Origin: Nepenthes gracilis
Taxonomy: Eukaryota > Streptophyta > Magnoliopsida > Caryophyllales > Nepenthaceae
Direction: 5' to 3'
DNA: 64,000 nt
Assembly: GCA_033239525.1 (NCBI GenBank)
Contig: BSYO01000014.1
Coordinates: 9,656,021-9,720,020 of the forward strand
The notes under the pieces were generated by a model. The model had not been told where the DNA came from and did no database searches. It saw nothing but the letters and a program-made list of their open reading frames with translations. Of this stretch, positions 19,248 to 30,003 are shown in pieces (within the stretch, counting starts at the first letter, position 1; the number at the start of each line of letters is the position of its first letter). Position numbers and translations under genes: made by a program.

Positions 19248-20943
19248 CTATTGGAAGTAACGCTTCAGGTGGGTTGCGTTCCACGTTCGTCGGACCAACT
19301 TCCCGTCCTGGTTCCGGAGCTGGTACGCTCCGTTGCGTAGGACGGCGGAGACGAGGAAAGGTCCCTCCCAGTTGGGAGAGAGCTTGTTTCGGCCGGCCAG
19401 CTTGCCTGTGGCCTCGATGCCTCGTAGGACTAAGTCCCCAACGTCGAATTGCCGGGCTTTTACCTTTTTATTGTAGTATCGGGCAACTCGGTGTTGGTAT
19501 GCTGCTGTCCGTATTCTGGCGGCGTCGCGGGCTTCCTCTAGCAAGTCCAAATGCTCCCTGATTTTCTGGGAGTTGGTCTGTGGGTCGAAGGACTCCACCC
19601 TGAGACTTGAGAGCCCGATTTCAATAGGAATTACCGCTTCAGTCCCGTAACATAGGCTGAAGGGTATCTCTCGCGTTGGTTCCTTCGGGGTTGTACGATA
19701 AGACCAGAGGACGGATGGGAGCTCGTCAGCCCAGGAGCCCCCAGCGTCCTCCAACTTAGTCTTTAATCCGTGGAGTAGCGTACGGTTTGTGAGCTCCACC
19801 TGTCCGTTGGCCTGGGGGTATGCTACCGAAGTGTGGACCAGCTTGATTCCAAGGCTGGTGTAATACCTGGTGAAGCGTTTTCCCGAAAATTGGGTCCCAT
19901 TGTCGGTCACCACGACCTCTGGGATGCCAAATCTGCAGACAATGCTCTGGCGGAGAAACTCTAGAGCATTGTGTTCTGTGATCTTTGCAAGCGGGGCAGC
20001 CTCGACCCACTTAGTGAAGTAGTCGATGCCCGCTATGATGAATTTCCTTTGTCCTGTGGCAATGGAAAATGGGCCGAGAATGTCGAGCCCCCATTGCGCG
20101 AAGGGCCACGGGGCCTGAAGGGACTTTAAGTCAGCGGACGGCTGGTGATGGAGGTTGCCATGAAGCTGGCAGCTCTCACATTTCTTAACAAACTCTAGCG
20201 CGTCCTTTTTCATTGAGGGCCAGTAGTAGTCCTGCCGCATGATTTTGAAGGCTAGGTTCTTCCCGCCTACGTGTGATCTACAGATCCCAAGGTGAACTTC
20301 GCCCAGCGCGTAGTCTGCCTCCTCGGGAGATAGACAGCGGAGATACGGAGTTGAGTATCCGCGGCGATACAGCCGTTCGTCAACTACCGTGTACCAGCCA
20401 GCTGTCTTTCTAATCTGTTTGTCCTTTTCAGTGTCCTCCGGGAGTGATCCGTCGGCCAAGTATCTAAGGTAAGGAGTCATCCAGTTTCCCGTCTCGGAAA
20501 TCTGCATGGCCTCCTGTTTCTCTATGCTAGGAGCGTTCAGGACCTCCCGCATGTCCCTCGAATATTGCTCTAGGTTCTCGGCAGCAGCTGCTCTAGCCAG
20601 CTGGTCTGCCTTCCAATTTTCTGCTCGAGGAATGTGAACCAGGGTCAGCTTGTCGAAGCCCTGGATGGTCTCCTTTGCCTTCGCCAATACCTAGCCAAGG
20701 AAGGGTTGTTCGCCTCGAAGCCCCCATTGACCTGGTTGACGATTAATTCGAGTCGCTATGGACTGCCAACCTCTTGGCAGAGCACTCCTTTGCCAATCTC
20801 AAGCCAGCCAGTAGGGCTTCGTACTCAGCGACGTTGTTGGTCGCTGGAAAATCAAGTTTCAGGGAATACTTGATCTTAAATCCGTCAGGGGTCGTTAAGA
20901 TCACCCCTGCTCCACAGCCACTGTCCGTGGACGATCCATCCAC
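19248..20943 (-). pseudogene. Element B archaeal-type RNase H and integrase
   Basis: Integrase (19248-20687 frame) is intact over 479 residues. It has an HHCC finger (HLGICRSHVGG; KKCESCQLHGN), DDE core (GLDILGPF, TDNGTQFSG, GQVELTN), RTTPKEPTREIPFSLCYGTE, the C-terminal ARYYNKKVKAR...GDLVLRG block and NKLSPNWEGPFLVSA, ending KRYFQ. The aRNH (20743-20943) has VDGSS, VAEYEALLAGLRLA and HSDS, then two 1-base deletions near 20750 and 20695 shift the frame before integrase. A TGA at about 20944-20946 precedes VDGSS. The integrase chemistry residues are all present, so this domain could be functional if translated. Confidence 0.9.
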
Positions 20944-22116
20944 GTGGAGTGTTCATTCTGGGGCCTCACTGGGCTGTTCTTTGTTTTCTGCGGGCTGTTC
21001 CTCTTGAATGGGTGTCGTGGTTTCAACGATGAAGTCGGCCAGAGCCTGCGCCTTTATGGCAGGTCTGGGCCTGAACTCAATGTCGAACTCACCCAATTCA
21101 ATGGCCCACTTTACCAATCGCCCCGAAACGTCGGGCTTTTGGAGTATGTCTTTCAGTGGCTGGTCCGTAAGGACCACTACGTGATGCGCCTGAAAGTATT
21201 GCCTCAATTTTTGCGCTGCGAAGATAAGGGCCAGTGCCATTTTTTCAGCGCACGGGTAGCGAGTTTCTGGGCCGGTCAATGTTTTGCTCACATAATAGAC
21301 CGGTTGTTGGATATCGGACTCCTGGCGTACGAGGACGGAGCTGAGGGATGCTTCCGATACTGCCAAGTAAAGGTACAGCTCCTCTTCGTCTTTGGGTGAT
21401 GCTAACAACAGTGGGCTGGCCAGATACTGCTTCAACTCATCGAAGGCGGTCTGGCAGTCAGCCGTCCACTGGAATCCGTTAGACTTTGTCCCTCTTAAGG
21501 CTTTAAAGAAGGGCTGGTACTTGTCTCCAGACTTCGTGAGGAAGCGGGACAGAGCAGCCAGCCGTCCAGTCAATCGTTGGATGTCTTTTACGTTTCTCAG
21601 GGGAGCCATGTCAGCCAGGGCCTTAATCTTTTCTGGGTTTGCCTCGATCCCTCGCTGAGAGACGATGAAACCCAAGAACTTCCCTGAGGCTACCCTGAAG
21701 ACACACTTGGCTGGATTTAATTTTATTTGGTGCTGGCGGAGCACCCCAAATGACTCTTCCAGGTCACGTATGTGGTCGCCCGTGATTCTGCTCTTGACAA
21801 GCATGTCGTCAACGTAGACCTCCATGTTGCGACCAATTTGCTTTTCGAACATCCTGTTCACTAGTCGCTGGTAGGTGGCTCCAGCGTTCTTTAACCCGAA
21901 GGGCATGACCCTATAGCAATAGGTGCCCTGGTCCGTCATGAACGAGGTATGCTCCTCGTCTTCTGGACTCATTCTGATCTGGTTGAAACCCGAATAAGCG
22001 TCCATGAAGCTTAGCAGCTCGTGCCCTGCCGTGGAGTCAACCAGCAGGTCAATCCGGGGCAAGGGAAAGCTATCCTTCGGGCAGGCCTTGTTGACGTCGT
22101 TAAAATCGACGCACAT
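20944..22116 (-). pseudogene. Element B reverse transcriptase and RNase H
   Basis: A 387-residue open frame from MCVDFNDVNKACPKDSFPL to the aRNH linker. RT blocks: SFMDAYSGFNQI, MPFGLKNAGATYQRLVN, and the active site EVYVDDMLVKS with both Asp residues. The thumb and connection FLGFIVSQRGIEANPEK and RGTKSNGFQW follow. RNase H: ELYLYLAVSEASLSSVLV, PVYYVSKTLTG, VVLTDQPLKDILQK. The frame is broken before MCVDF by a TGA, probably from CGA at a CpG. It is the only Tat RT here with an intact catalytic box and no internal stop. Confidence 0.92.
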
Positions 22117-23364
22117 TCACCATTTCCCGTTGCTCTTCTTAACCAGGACGACGTTTGAGAGCCAATCCGAGTACTGGACTTCCCTAATGAAGCCTGCGTC
22201 CAGCAGCTTCTTCACCTCCTCTCGGATGGCGATTAGTTTTTTAATGGAGTGGTTCCTCCGTTTCTGTCTGACCGGCTTGTGGTCTGGATCAAGGCCTAAC
22301 TTGTGGACCATCACCTCCGCTGAAATCCCGGGCATGTTCGCGGGAGTCAAGGCAAAAAGGTCTGCGTTCCTTTGTAAAAACGCGATCAATTCATCACGCA
22401 GCGGCCCGGTGAGTGAGCCGCCAATCTGGACACACTTATCCGGTTCCCCCGGGTCCAGTGGGACCAGATCTGTGGCTTCACCAGGCTGCGCCTGCTGCAA
22501 GGTGATCTCATCTCGGTGATCGAGTTCTCCCACCGTGCCAGTTCTGCCACTAGGGGCAATTTGGGCCATGTAACAGGTCCGCCCAGTGACCTGATCTCCC
22601 AGAACCTCTCCGACGTCGTAGGGCGTTGGGAATTTTATTTTCAGATGTGGAATTGACGTGACTGCCCCAAACGCCGTTAGGCAAGGCCTGCCTAGTATTG
22701 CGTTGTACACTGAGGGCAGGTCAACTACTAGAAAGGTTAGCATACGACTTGCTGTTTTTGGGTAGGTGCCCAGGGTGACTTCCAGTTGGACTGTCCCTTG
22801 AACGGGCACCGGTTCATTGTCAAGGCTGTATAGAGGTCATTCAGCAGGTTTTAGTTGATTCTTTTTTAGGCCTAATCTAAAGAACACGTCTAAATAAAGC
22901 AAGTCTTTAGAGCTACCATTATCAATAAAGACTCGCTTCAGCTGGTAGTCCGAAGTACCATCTGAAACGAGTGCCGAAATTACAAGGGGGTCAGCATGGG
23001 GGGAGATTACATGATTCGAGTCACAATCACTAAAGCTAATGATGTTGTCTACTGTCCGCTGCTTCTTCCTCCCGATCCTTTGCTCCTTCTTGTCCTCAGG
23101 GGCTCTGGCAGGTCGGGTGGTGATCATGTTGACTACTCCGACCGCAATCCGGTTCCGGGGAGGCGTCTGCTCCTGCCCCTCTTCATCAGCTGCTCCTGGG
23201 TTCTGTCCAGGTCCCTTGACGAACCGAGTGAGATGTCCTCTACGAATCAGGTCTTCAATTTCCCTCTGCAGTGTCTTGCAGTCTTCGGTTGAGTGGCCAG
23301 CAGAGCGGTGGAAGTCACAGTACTTAGACTGATTTCCAGAGGCTTTTTTAGTGTCTTTGGCCAC
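22117..23364 (-). pseudogene. Element B Gag zinc knuckle, protease and RT N-terminus
   Basis: The 22837-23364 frame has a zinc knuckle-like YCDFHRSAGHSTEDCKTL and then the protease with its active-site strand VFIDNGSSKDLLYLDVF. A TGA near 22837 interrupts, and 22117-22809 continues with EPVPVQGTVQLEVTLG and LPSVYNAILGRPCLTAFGAV (end of protease). A linker and the start of RT (IREEVKKLLDAGFIREVQ) run to the TGA before MCVDF. The protease would cut Gag-Pol. Confidence 0.85.
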
Positions 23365-24717
23365 TTCAGAAACTTTTTCCCACGGATCTGCATCAGGATA
23401 TTGGAGCGCGTGTCCGTCAAGGGTGTGAAGGTGGTGGGCCCGTAGTCCCTGCGTTCTGGGGGCCCAGTCCGGCGCTGTTTCTGGCGGGGGTGTTCTCCGC
23501 CAGCAAACTTTCTCTTTCCTTCTCCAGGGATTGGCCGAGGCTGATCCGCCCGTTCTGGACGTTTTGCCTCGTTGGCCTCTTCTGCAGCAGCATAGGCCCT
23601 GGTAATGGATTCCGCCTCGCGGAATGTCTGGGGATTTTTATCGGCCAAATGCTTGAAGAAATCTCCATAAGTTAGTGCTGAGATGAAGCTGCCCAACTTC
23701 ATCTCCTCAGTAATCCTGGGAATCCTTCTGGCCTCAGCCACGAAGCGTCCAGGAAGCGCCGTGGGTTCTCTCCCGGTTTCTGCTTTATGTGGGAGAGGTG
23801 CCACGGCTGTTTCTCTTCCCGTCGGCTCGATGCATACTGAGCCAGGAAGAGGTCCGTGAGTTCACTAAAGCTGGCGTGAGCTCGAAGGGAGATGGTGGAA
23901 CCAGATTCTGGCGTCTCCCTTCAGCGTAAGTGGGAAGTAGCGGCACATCGCCGAGTCTTCTAGCCCTTGTAGACTTAGATGGGTGCGGAAGTGATCCAGG
24001 TGGTTAACCGGATCACTGCCCCCATCGTATAAGTCAAGGGACGGCATTTTGAACTTGGACGACAGTGGACAGTTCAGGATTTCTGCAGTGAAAGGTGACC
24101 TGTCCAAGTCAATGGCGCGCTCGTCATTCTGGAACACGTGGTTCCAGATTTGGTCCACTCGTGGATCGTCACGAGTGGCATTTGCTGATCTCTTGGAGTT
24201 GAGGAAATTCCTCAACTCCGTCTTATTTTCGGTGGGTTCAGCAGCCGGTCGGCTGCTGCCTCCTATGGACCTGGCAGTCCTGGAAACTCGTTCCTAGACT
24301 GTGCGGCGGTCTTCTGCCCGAGAGTATCGAGGATTTCTCCATTCTGGGCTCTCTGTCGGGGACGTACTCCCGGAGCGTTCCATTGGCCTATTCTGGCCAG
24401 GAATGCGGGAGGATGCTAGAGCCAGATTGTTTCCAGTTTTTTCGGGCCTCTTGGCCGGCTTCTTCTTCCTCTGGCCACCTTTCTTGGTGGCAGGAGCGGG
24501 AATAACTGCTGGTGGAACCACTTGTTATTCTTTGTTCTTTTTGCGCAAAGCGATTGGAGCGGCGGTTGTGCTTTGCAGACTGCTCCACCAGTTGTTGAAT
24601 GTAAGGCGGTGGGACTTCGCCTGTGGCCCCATTGACCAGGACATCAGCAGCATGGCCCTGGTCGGGGTTAGCAGTATCTCTAGCGGGGTTGCTAGCCTGT
24701 ACTCTCGTGTTCACCAT
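23247..24717 (-). pseudogene. Element B gag
   Basis: Starts at 24717 with MVNTRVQASNPARDTANPD; the homologous start in C is MVNTRAQAS at 52431. The retrotransposon gag domain is at 23865-24215 (FTAEILNCPLSSKFKMPSLD, DPVNHLDHFRTHLSLQGLED, WFHHLPS) and 23247-23804 (FVAEARRIPRITEEMKLGSF, ALTYGDFFKHLADKNPQTF), ending near the zinc knuckle. It forms the virus-like particle. Frame changes or stops near 24520, 24294, 23865 and 23320 split it. C carries a duplicated 75-codon part of this gag; B has one copy. Confidence 0.88.
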
Positions 24718-24780
24718 TGTTGAAGCGGAAGGTGACAGAGAGAGTTTGTGTAGATTCTTTGTGGTAGGCTTTTCGTAAGC

Positions 24781-24801
24781 GCTTCCCACAGACGGCGCCA
24801 A
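24781..24801 (-). other. Element B primer-binding site
   Basis: In sense TTGGCGCCGTCTGTGGGAAG directly follows the 5' LTR. The first nine bases after T (TGGCGCCGT) would fit a tRNA-Asp 3' end; the assignment is inference. The same site occurs in C at 52342. Confidence 0.8.
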
Positions 24802-26172
24802 TGATGCGTACCTGGATCCGACTTCGAAGAGATTCGGATTCTTCTGGATGGTTTGAACCGGCTCCGTTTACTGAGTACGAATCCTGCACACCACTAAACG
24901 GAACAAGAGGTCAGCGTTAACGGCGGGATGTAATCCCACCGAAAACACTCCGGCGCTTCAAGTCGATCGCTTGACCTTGAATGGAAGGAACGAAAGTGAG
25001 AGAAAGCAATGGGAGAGGGGAATGGAGCGTCTTGTTCCAGATGTCAAAAAGGCGCCAGTCCTTTCTCGTATCTGGCTGGTGGGAAGGCAGAGAACGTGTG
25101 TAAAGATCCGTTCGTTGCCTTGGAGTTCGATTGTGTTTGAGAGTTTGGCTGCTGGGAACCAGAGCTTGTTCCTCAGAGCACTTAGGGTTTTCTATCTCAA
25201 TCTCAACTTGAAAGAAAGAGTCTTTCAGTATGGGAAAAAGTATTCAAGAAAGCATCTATCAAAGCGTCAATGAGAGCATTCAAGAAAGCGTGCCCTGGAT
25301 GGTGGATCCAGGACCTCTTTTATGACGAAGGTGGCGATCTTCCTTCTTTGGAGGGGATGATTGTCCCTGGGATCTGCGGCTGGCCTTCCTTTTGGAAGCT
25401 GATGCCTGTTGCCCAACTGTGGAGGATTGTTTCCTTCTGAGATGGTCAACCACTTTCCAAGTTAGCTTCTTTCCTTCCCAACATGTTACCGTTGAGGTTC
25501 CTTGGCTGGCAAGGAGTTGGAAGGATCTGGGGGCTTCATTATTTGAAGGGCGCCAATCTTGCTGATATTCCCTTTGAGATCGTGGAATATCCCTGGAGGA
25601 TCGTGGCTGGCCTTTTTATGACTGATGGGCCTAAACGGGTCAGGCCCGTTATTGTTGGAAGGCTTTTTAGGGCCCAATGTGCAGAGCGCGGACGGTCAAC
25701 GCCTGGGTTGACCGTCTGCGTGCGTGTTGGCTGCCCTCATGAAAGGCGTCCGTCGTTGGCCTCCTTTTGGGCTATGGGCCTGAGCAAGTCAGGCCCATTA
25801 CTGTAGAAGGGCCTTACTTGGGCCCAGCTTATAGGGAGCAGACGGTCAACGTCTGAGTTGACCGTCAGCTTGTTAGCCGCCTTCGTGGAGAACGAAGGGA
25901 GAGCGGCGGGCGACCAACTGATGGGTTGTGGGTCAGAATGGAATAGGCCTATCACTGTTGCAAAGCCTCTGAAGGTCCAACAAACTGGTCAACGCCGAGT
26001 TGACCGTTTGTGAGCAAGTTGGCCGCCAGGATGGTCAATGCCAACGTTGACCGTCCTTGGGCCTTTCGGTTCCTGGGCCCATCTTCTTACTGGGCCGTTA
26101 GAAACGTTGACCGGCCTTTCTCGGCTTCTGTTGACCTTTCTTTGGGCCAGCCCATTATTGGTGTACCCATCA
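24802..26172 (-). repeat. Element B 5' LTR
   Basis: In sense it runs from 26172 (TGATGGGTACACC) to 24802 (GGTACGCATCA). It carries the inverted motif pairs listed separately, a TATA-like element near 25320 and, near its end, the U5 block CGGAGTGTTTTCGGTGGGA (reverse complement of about 24932-24955). Confidence 0.94.
25691..26056 (-). promoter_or_regulatory. Four inverted GGTCAA/TTGACC pairs in element B LTR
   Basis: Pairs at 25691-25716 and 25841-25866 have perfect 9-bp arms GACGGTCAA/TTGACCGTC with 8-bp spacers; 25987-26005 (spacer 7) and 26033-26052 (spacer 8) keep 6-bp arms. The left LTR carries the same set. TTGACC is a WRKY W-box core. The pairs could equally bind an element-encoded dimer. 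Confidence 0.65.
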
Positions 26173-26177
26173 AGATC

Positions 26178-26620
26178 TAATAATGCATGTATTAGATTTA
26201 ATATTTAATACATATTAATATTATTAATAAAATTTAATAATATAAATATTTTTAATATTTTTAAATTTTATTGGTTATAGTTTGATTAAATCACTAAAAT
26301 AAAAAAAATAATAAAATTTTACTTCTCTTTATGATTTTGTACATAAAAATTTCAAGTTGAAAAATTTTGTACATAAACTTTATTTATTAAAAAATAATAT
26401 ATATTAATATATATTTTTTTAAATTACAATGCTAATAACTAATTTTAATAATGACTAAAATACAAAATCATAAGAATTATGAATCTTTATAGATTCAAAA
26501 CACCAATTAGGCTGTCTTTATCACTTGTATTTATATATTTTTTGATATATTTTCCTTTAGGGACGCATTAGGAAGATATGATTTAAAAATAAAGCACTTA
26601 GTCTTAAATGTGAAATGCGC

Positions 26621-26659
<39 letters not shown>

Positions 26660-27520
26660 CACAAAATCATAAAAATTTTAAATTTTCATAGATTCAACAC
26701 CAGCTATGCTGTCTTTATGACTTGTATTTACATTTTTTAATATATTTCCTTTTTAGTACGCATTAGGAAGATATGGTTCAAAAATAAAGTACTTAATCTT
26801 AAATATGAAATACGCCAACAGGTATATATATATAAACTATGAAACATTTTTCAATAATTCTCATGTGCTCATAATAACTTTCAACAAGTATGCTACAACC
26901 AAGCCATGGTTATTGGATATATTAGTTATTGGATCATAAATGTTTCAACAGTTGAGGACTGCATTGCTAGTACTCCTTGTTGTAATTCCATACGAGGAGA
27001 TTTCGAGCACCATGTAGAAAATATTATAATATATTATGAAAGTCGCAAGTTGAAATAGAATATTAGTTTTTTTTCCCAAAATAAACAATGATATTAAACC
27101 AATGTGATAATATTGTTGGGACTCAAACTATTTATTTGAATTGTGATAAAATAATTAACAATTCATAAAAAGTATACAATAATTACTAATAATGAGATAA
27201 GACGTAACTTTTATGTGAAAAGTTTTCTTAAAATTGAGAGAAAAAACTATAAAATAATACGTTCAAAAATATTTCTATTATATAATTAGTTTGATTATAT
27301 AAATCCTATAAATATAAAGACTAGACATTTTTTAACAAATAGATCGAATAATAATGAGTAAAAGAAGAAAGAGTAAAAAATATAATCGATAAAATATTTT
27401 TCTCAATTCCAAAAACAGTATACCCAAGATTGGCGAAGAATAGAACATGATTCGAAACTCAATCGACTACACAAATCTTCCTCTTCTCCATTTTTTTCTC
27501 TTTCTCTCTTCTTTTTCATT
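26178..27520. repeat. AT-rich intergenic DNA with about 190-bp tandem duplication
   Basis: No gene. Two diverged copies lie at about 26453-26632 and 26653-26825, each with ACAAAATCATAA, GCTGTCTTTAT, ACGCATTAGGAAGATATG and ending at CGCCAACA plus an (AT)n run; the longest (AT)n is 26627-26654. Confidence 0.7.
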
Positions 27521-27525
27521 CAACT

Positions 27526-28505
27526 TGAGGAGTTCTTGGATCCGAATTACTTATTGATTTAAGGAGCTACCGAGTTTGAGCCTTTGACTGCAAGTGGATT
27601 TGGTCTTTGTTTTTGAGAACTTAGATTCTATATACCATGATGAACAAACTAGAGGTTAGAGGATGGTAGGACTCACTTTCCGATATATCTTTCAATGTTC
27701 AAATTAAAAATTTTTCTTAGATAGAGAAAAAGATGAATGAATGTGAGATGTATAGAAGTACATGTGAGTGGAGGACTGAGTATTAGTTCGAGGATTGGAT
27801 TTCACTAGGTGTGCTTTGTTGGGAGCGACTTTTCGGAGGTTGCACTCTTTAGAGAAGTGGCTTGAGTGAGAGATGTACTCATGGGTTAAATGGATTTAGA
27901 CATGATGCGCTCGTGGGGGAGCAACTTTTCCTTGGCTATGTGGTCTTTGTGTGTTAGAACACTTGAGCTTTAGGAGTCTCTTTGAAAATTTAAAAGTTGA
28001 TCCCTGTCTTTACGGATGAGGTAGGAGATTTATAGAGTGAGAGCATGGGTTAGCCGACCTTGGGCTTTATGCTTTACAACTGTGAGTGGTCGATGCCATG
28101 CGCCTGTGGTTTGGGCTATGGGAGTTGTGGCTCTCCGCCTCTGGGGGAGCCACCATTGTGCTTCCACTACTGGAAATCAGTGCCGTCGGAATTCTCAGGG
28201 CGACAGTTTGGTGGCTGCTGCCTAAGATTTCTGCTCTTGTGGCCATAAGGGACCACCTAGTGATGGTGGCTGCTTGGATTCTTCTACTAAATGGAATAGG
28301 TTGAGCTGTAGTCGTGGGCTCGTCCAATAGTTGCCCCTAATGGCCCATATATTGTTGGGCAGTTTTGGGTTGTGCCCCTTAGGCCCTTTGCTACGAACTT
28401 TTGGTCTCAGGTTTGGAGTATCGTTTATGGCGCCTGTTGCTTCCGGGCTGGTCTTCTCTCCACAGGCTGGATTCTAGGCCAGCTCATGAGCTACCAAACT
28501 GATCA
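27526..28505 (-). repeat. Element D 3' LTR
   Basis: Sense ends TGATCAGTTTGGTAGC at 28505. TATA-like CTATAAATCTCC is the reverse complement of about 28025-28037. Shares GAGTGAGAGCAT and CGCCTGTGGTT with the other LTR. Short frames here (28037-28327) are repeated there and are not genes. Confidence 0.8.
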
Positions 28506-29643
28506 CTAGCCCCCTATGTTGGGAGGTTTGAATTTTTAACTCCTCACATGTTTCTGATGGGATGTTGCCTGCAAGCTTGTATGCGTGCTCCTTCCCCAAG
28601 CAGGTTCCTTTTCCTGGCGTTCTGTAGATTTTTGCTTTGTTTGACAAGATTTGATTATAACTTGATTCCCTACCACTAACGATTCTCCACTATGAGTGAT
28701 TTCTTGGCATCAACGCATTCTCCTTGGTTTAATGTTGGCTGATATCTTTCATTGGCTACAAACGGAGGAGCTTTCTATACCTTGCATCACGAATCATCTT
28801 CACCAACCAAACAGTGTGAGAGTTTAAAGTTGGCATGGAGCCTATACCGTCACAAGTTAGGATCAATAGAAGCCCTTCTCTAATGTTCGAAGGCGAGATC
28901 CGAGGATGCACTTATAGTCTATCTTGGTTATCTTCTTTTAGGGCTAGCCTAAACTGGCAACATGTTTTATCGAGAGAGGTTCGGGTTTTCGGGGTGGCTT
29001 CCTGTCCTTTTTGTTGGCCTAGGCAATCTACTCTGTGATGGGTTTCTGAATGGAATGATCATTTCATCTCCCACCCGTTTCAGGAACCCTTCTTCTTTGT
29101 AGCTCTACTCCCACCTCTAGGAAGACAGATGATTCCCCCCCCCCTTTTTGTTTTGCCTCCCAAGTGAAAGCAAGCACATTGAACCTCATTCTTGTAGGGG
29201 AGGGCTTTTTTTATACATCCACTAGTATTGTAGCCAAGTAGATGGAACTGCCGCACAAGCAAATGAGTTTTCCTCCTGGGTCTGCTCGTGTAAAGGCCAG
29301 CTGGACCGTTGTAATCGGGTCGCTACTCCATGTTATTTTTATTTCCTTCCAAGTTGTATATCCACTATTGTAAAATTGTACTTTGTAAAAGAAATTAATG
29401 AATAAAACTTCCCGAGTGTTGTTTGTCTTCATATTGTATGGCTCCAATATTCTTATTTATTATGAATAGTTAAAGAACTTGAATAAAATATATATACAAC
29501 ACATTATTGTTGCTTGAATTCTGACAATCTGACAACTCAAACCATTGACAACTCGGTCTTCTGATGATCCGACTTACAATGACTTCATCCTAAATGCTTA
29601 GTGGGAGGCGAATCGGTTGAATCAGTCTCGAGCTCGCCAAGGT
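28506..29643. other. Element D polypurine tract and decayed antisense-side region
   Basis: The tract is 28506-28518 (sense CATAGGGGGCTAG). Beyond it, 28825-29040 has a short plus frame with no recognisable domain, and 29385-29410 (AATTAATGAATAAAACTT) looks like a poly(A) region. This may be the remnant of an extra antisense unit comparable to the third unit of A. Confidence 0.35.
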
Positions 29644-29833
29644 CACGTGTCATCAGTCTGTGCCTTGGAAAAGGGCATGTCAAGGCATTATTACTTGCGT
29701 TGCGCTATCGACTCACCGTTCCAAGCCTAGGGTTGTCAGGCTATCAGTAGGCTAGTTAGGGAGGCGTAGTGTGAATGACCATAACTGACATAGCGAACTG
29801 ACGTGCTGCAAGAGTCTGCGGTGCAGGCACGTG
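29644..29833 (+). promoter_or_regulatory. Element D antisense-gene CACGTG boxes
   Basis: CACGTG at about 29644 and 29828-29833, the latter 171-176 bp before the ATG at 30004. CTACTTAAGC at about 29908 takes the TATA position. Confidence 0.45.
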
Positions 29834-30003
29834 TCGTGGTCATTATGGGGACACACCTCTTCAATATCCTCAAACGATGCCATTGCAAGACCAAGGCTTC
29901 GACTACTTAAGCACTGGCATCCAGCAACTTCTGTACTTCTTCACTCTCTGAATTCTTCTGCCCTAGTTTGCCATTCTCTTCTCTCCAGTTACATTGCTTC
30001 TCA

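Larger units (their letters stand above)
14399..26177 (-). mobile_element. Element B: complete Tat-lineage Ty3/gypsy retrotransposon, TSD AGATC
   Basis: The element is 14404-26172 (11,769 bp) with a perfect TSD AGATC at 14399-14403 and 26173-26177. In the sense (minus) direction it has 5' LTR 24802-26172, primer-binding site, gag, protease, RT, RNase H, aRNH, integrase, a 3' UTR intron, hairpins and array, the antisense gene on the plus strand, polypurine tract and 3' LTR 14404-15773. The two LTRs (1371 and 1370 bp) are highly similar by eye, differing mainly near their U5 ends. RT (YVDD), integrase HHCC and DDE residues are intact. About half a dozen stops or 1-base frameshifts are the only lesions, making B the youngest-looking copy here. 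Confidence 0.95.

Noticed and set aside
28037..28327. Cluster of overlapping frames after 28.0 kb
   Set aside because: Part of the D 3' LTR; the same sequence recurs in decayed form at 48440-48740.
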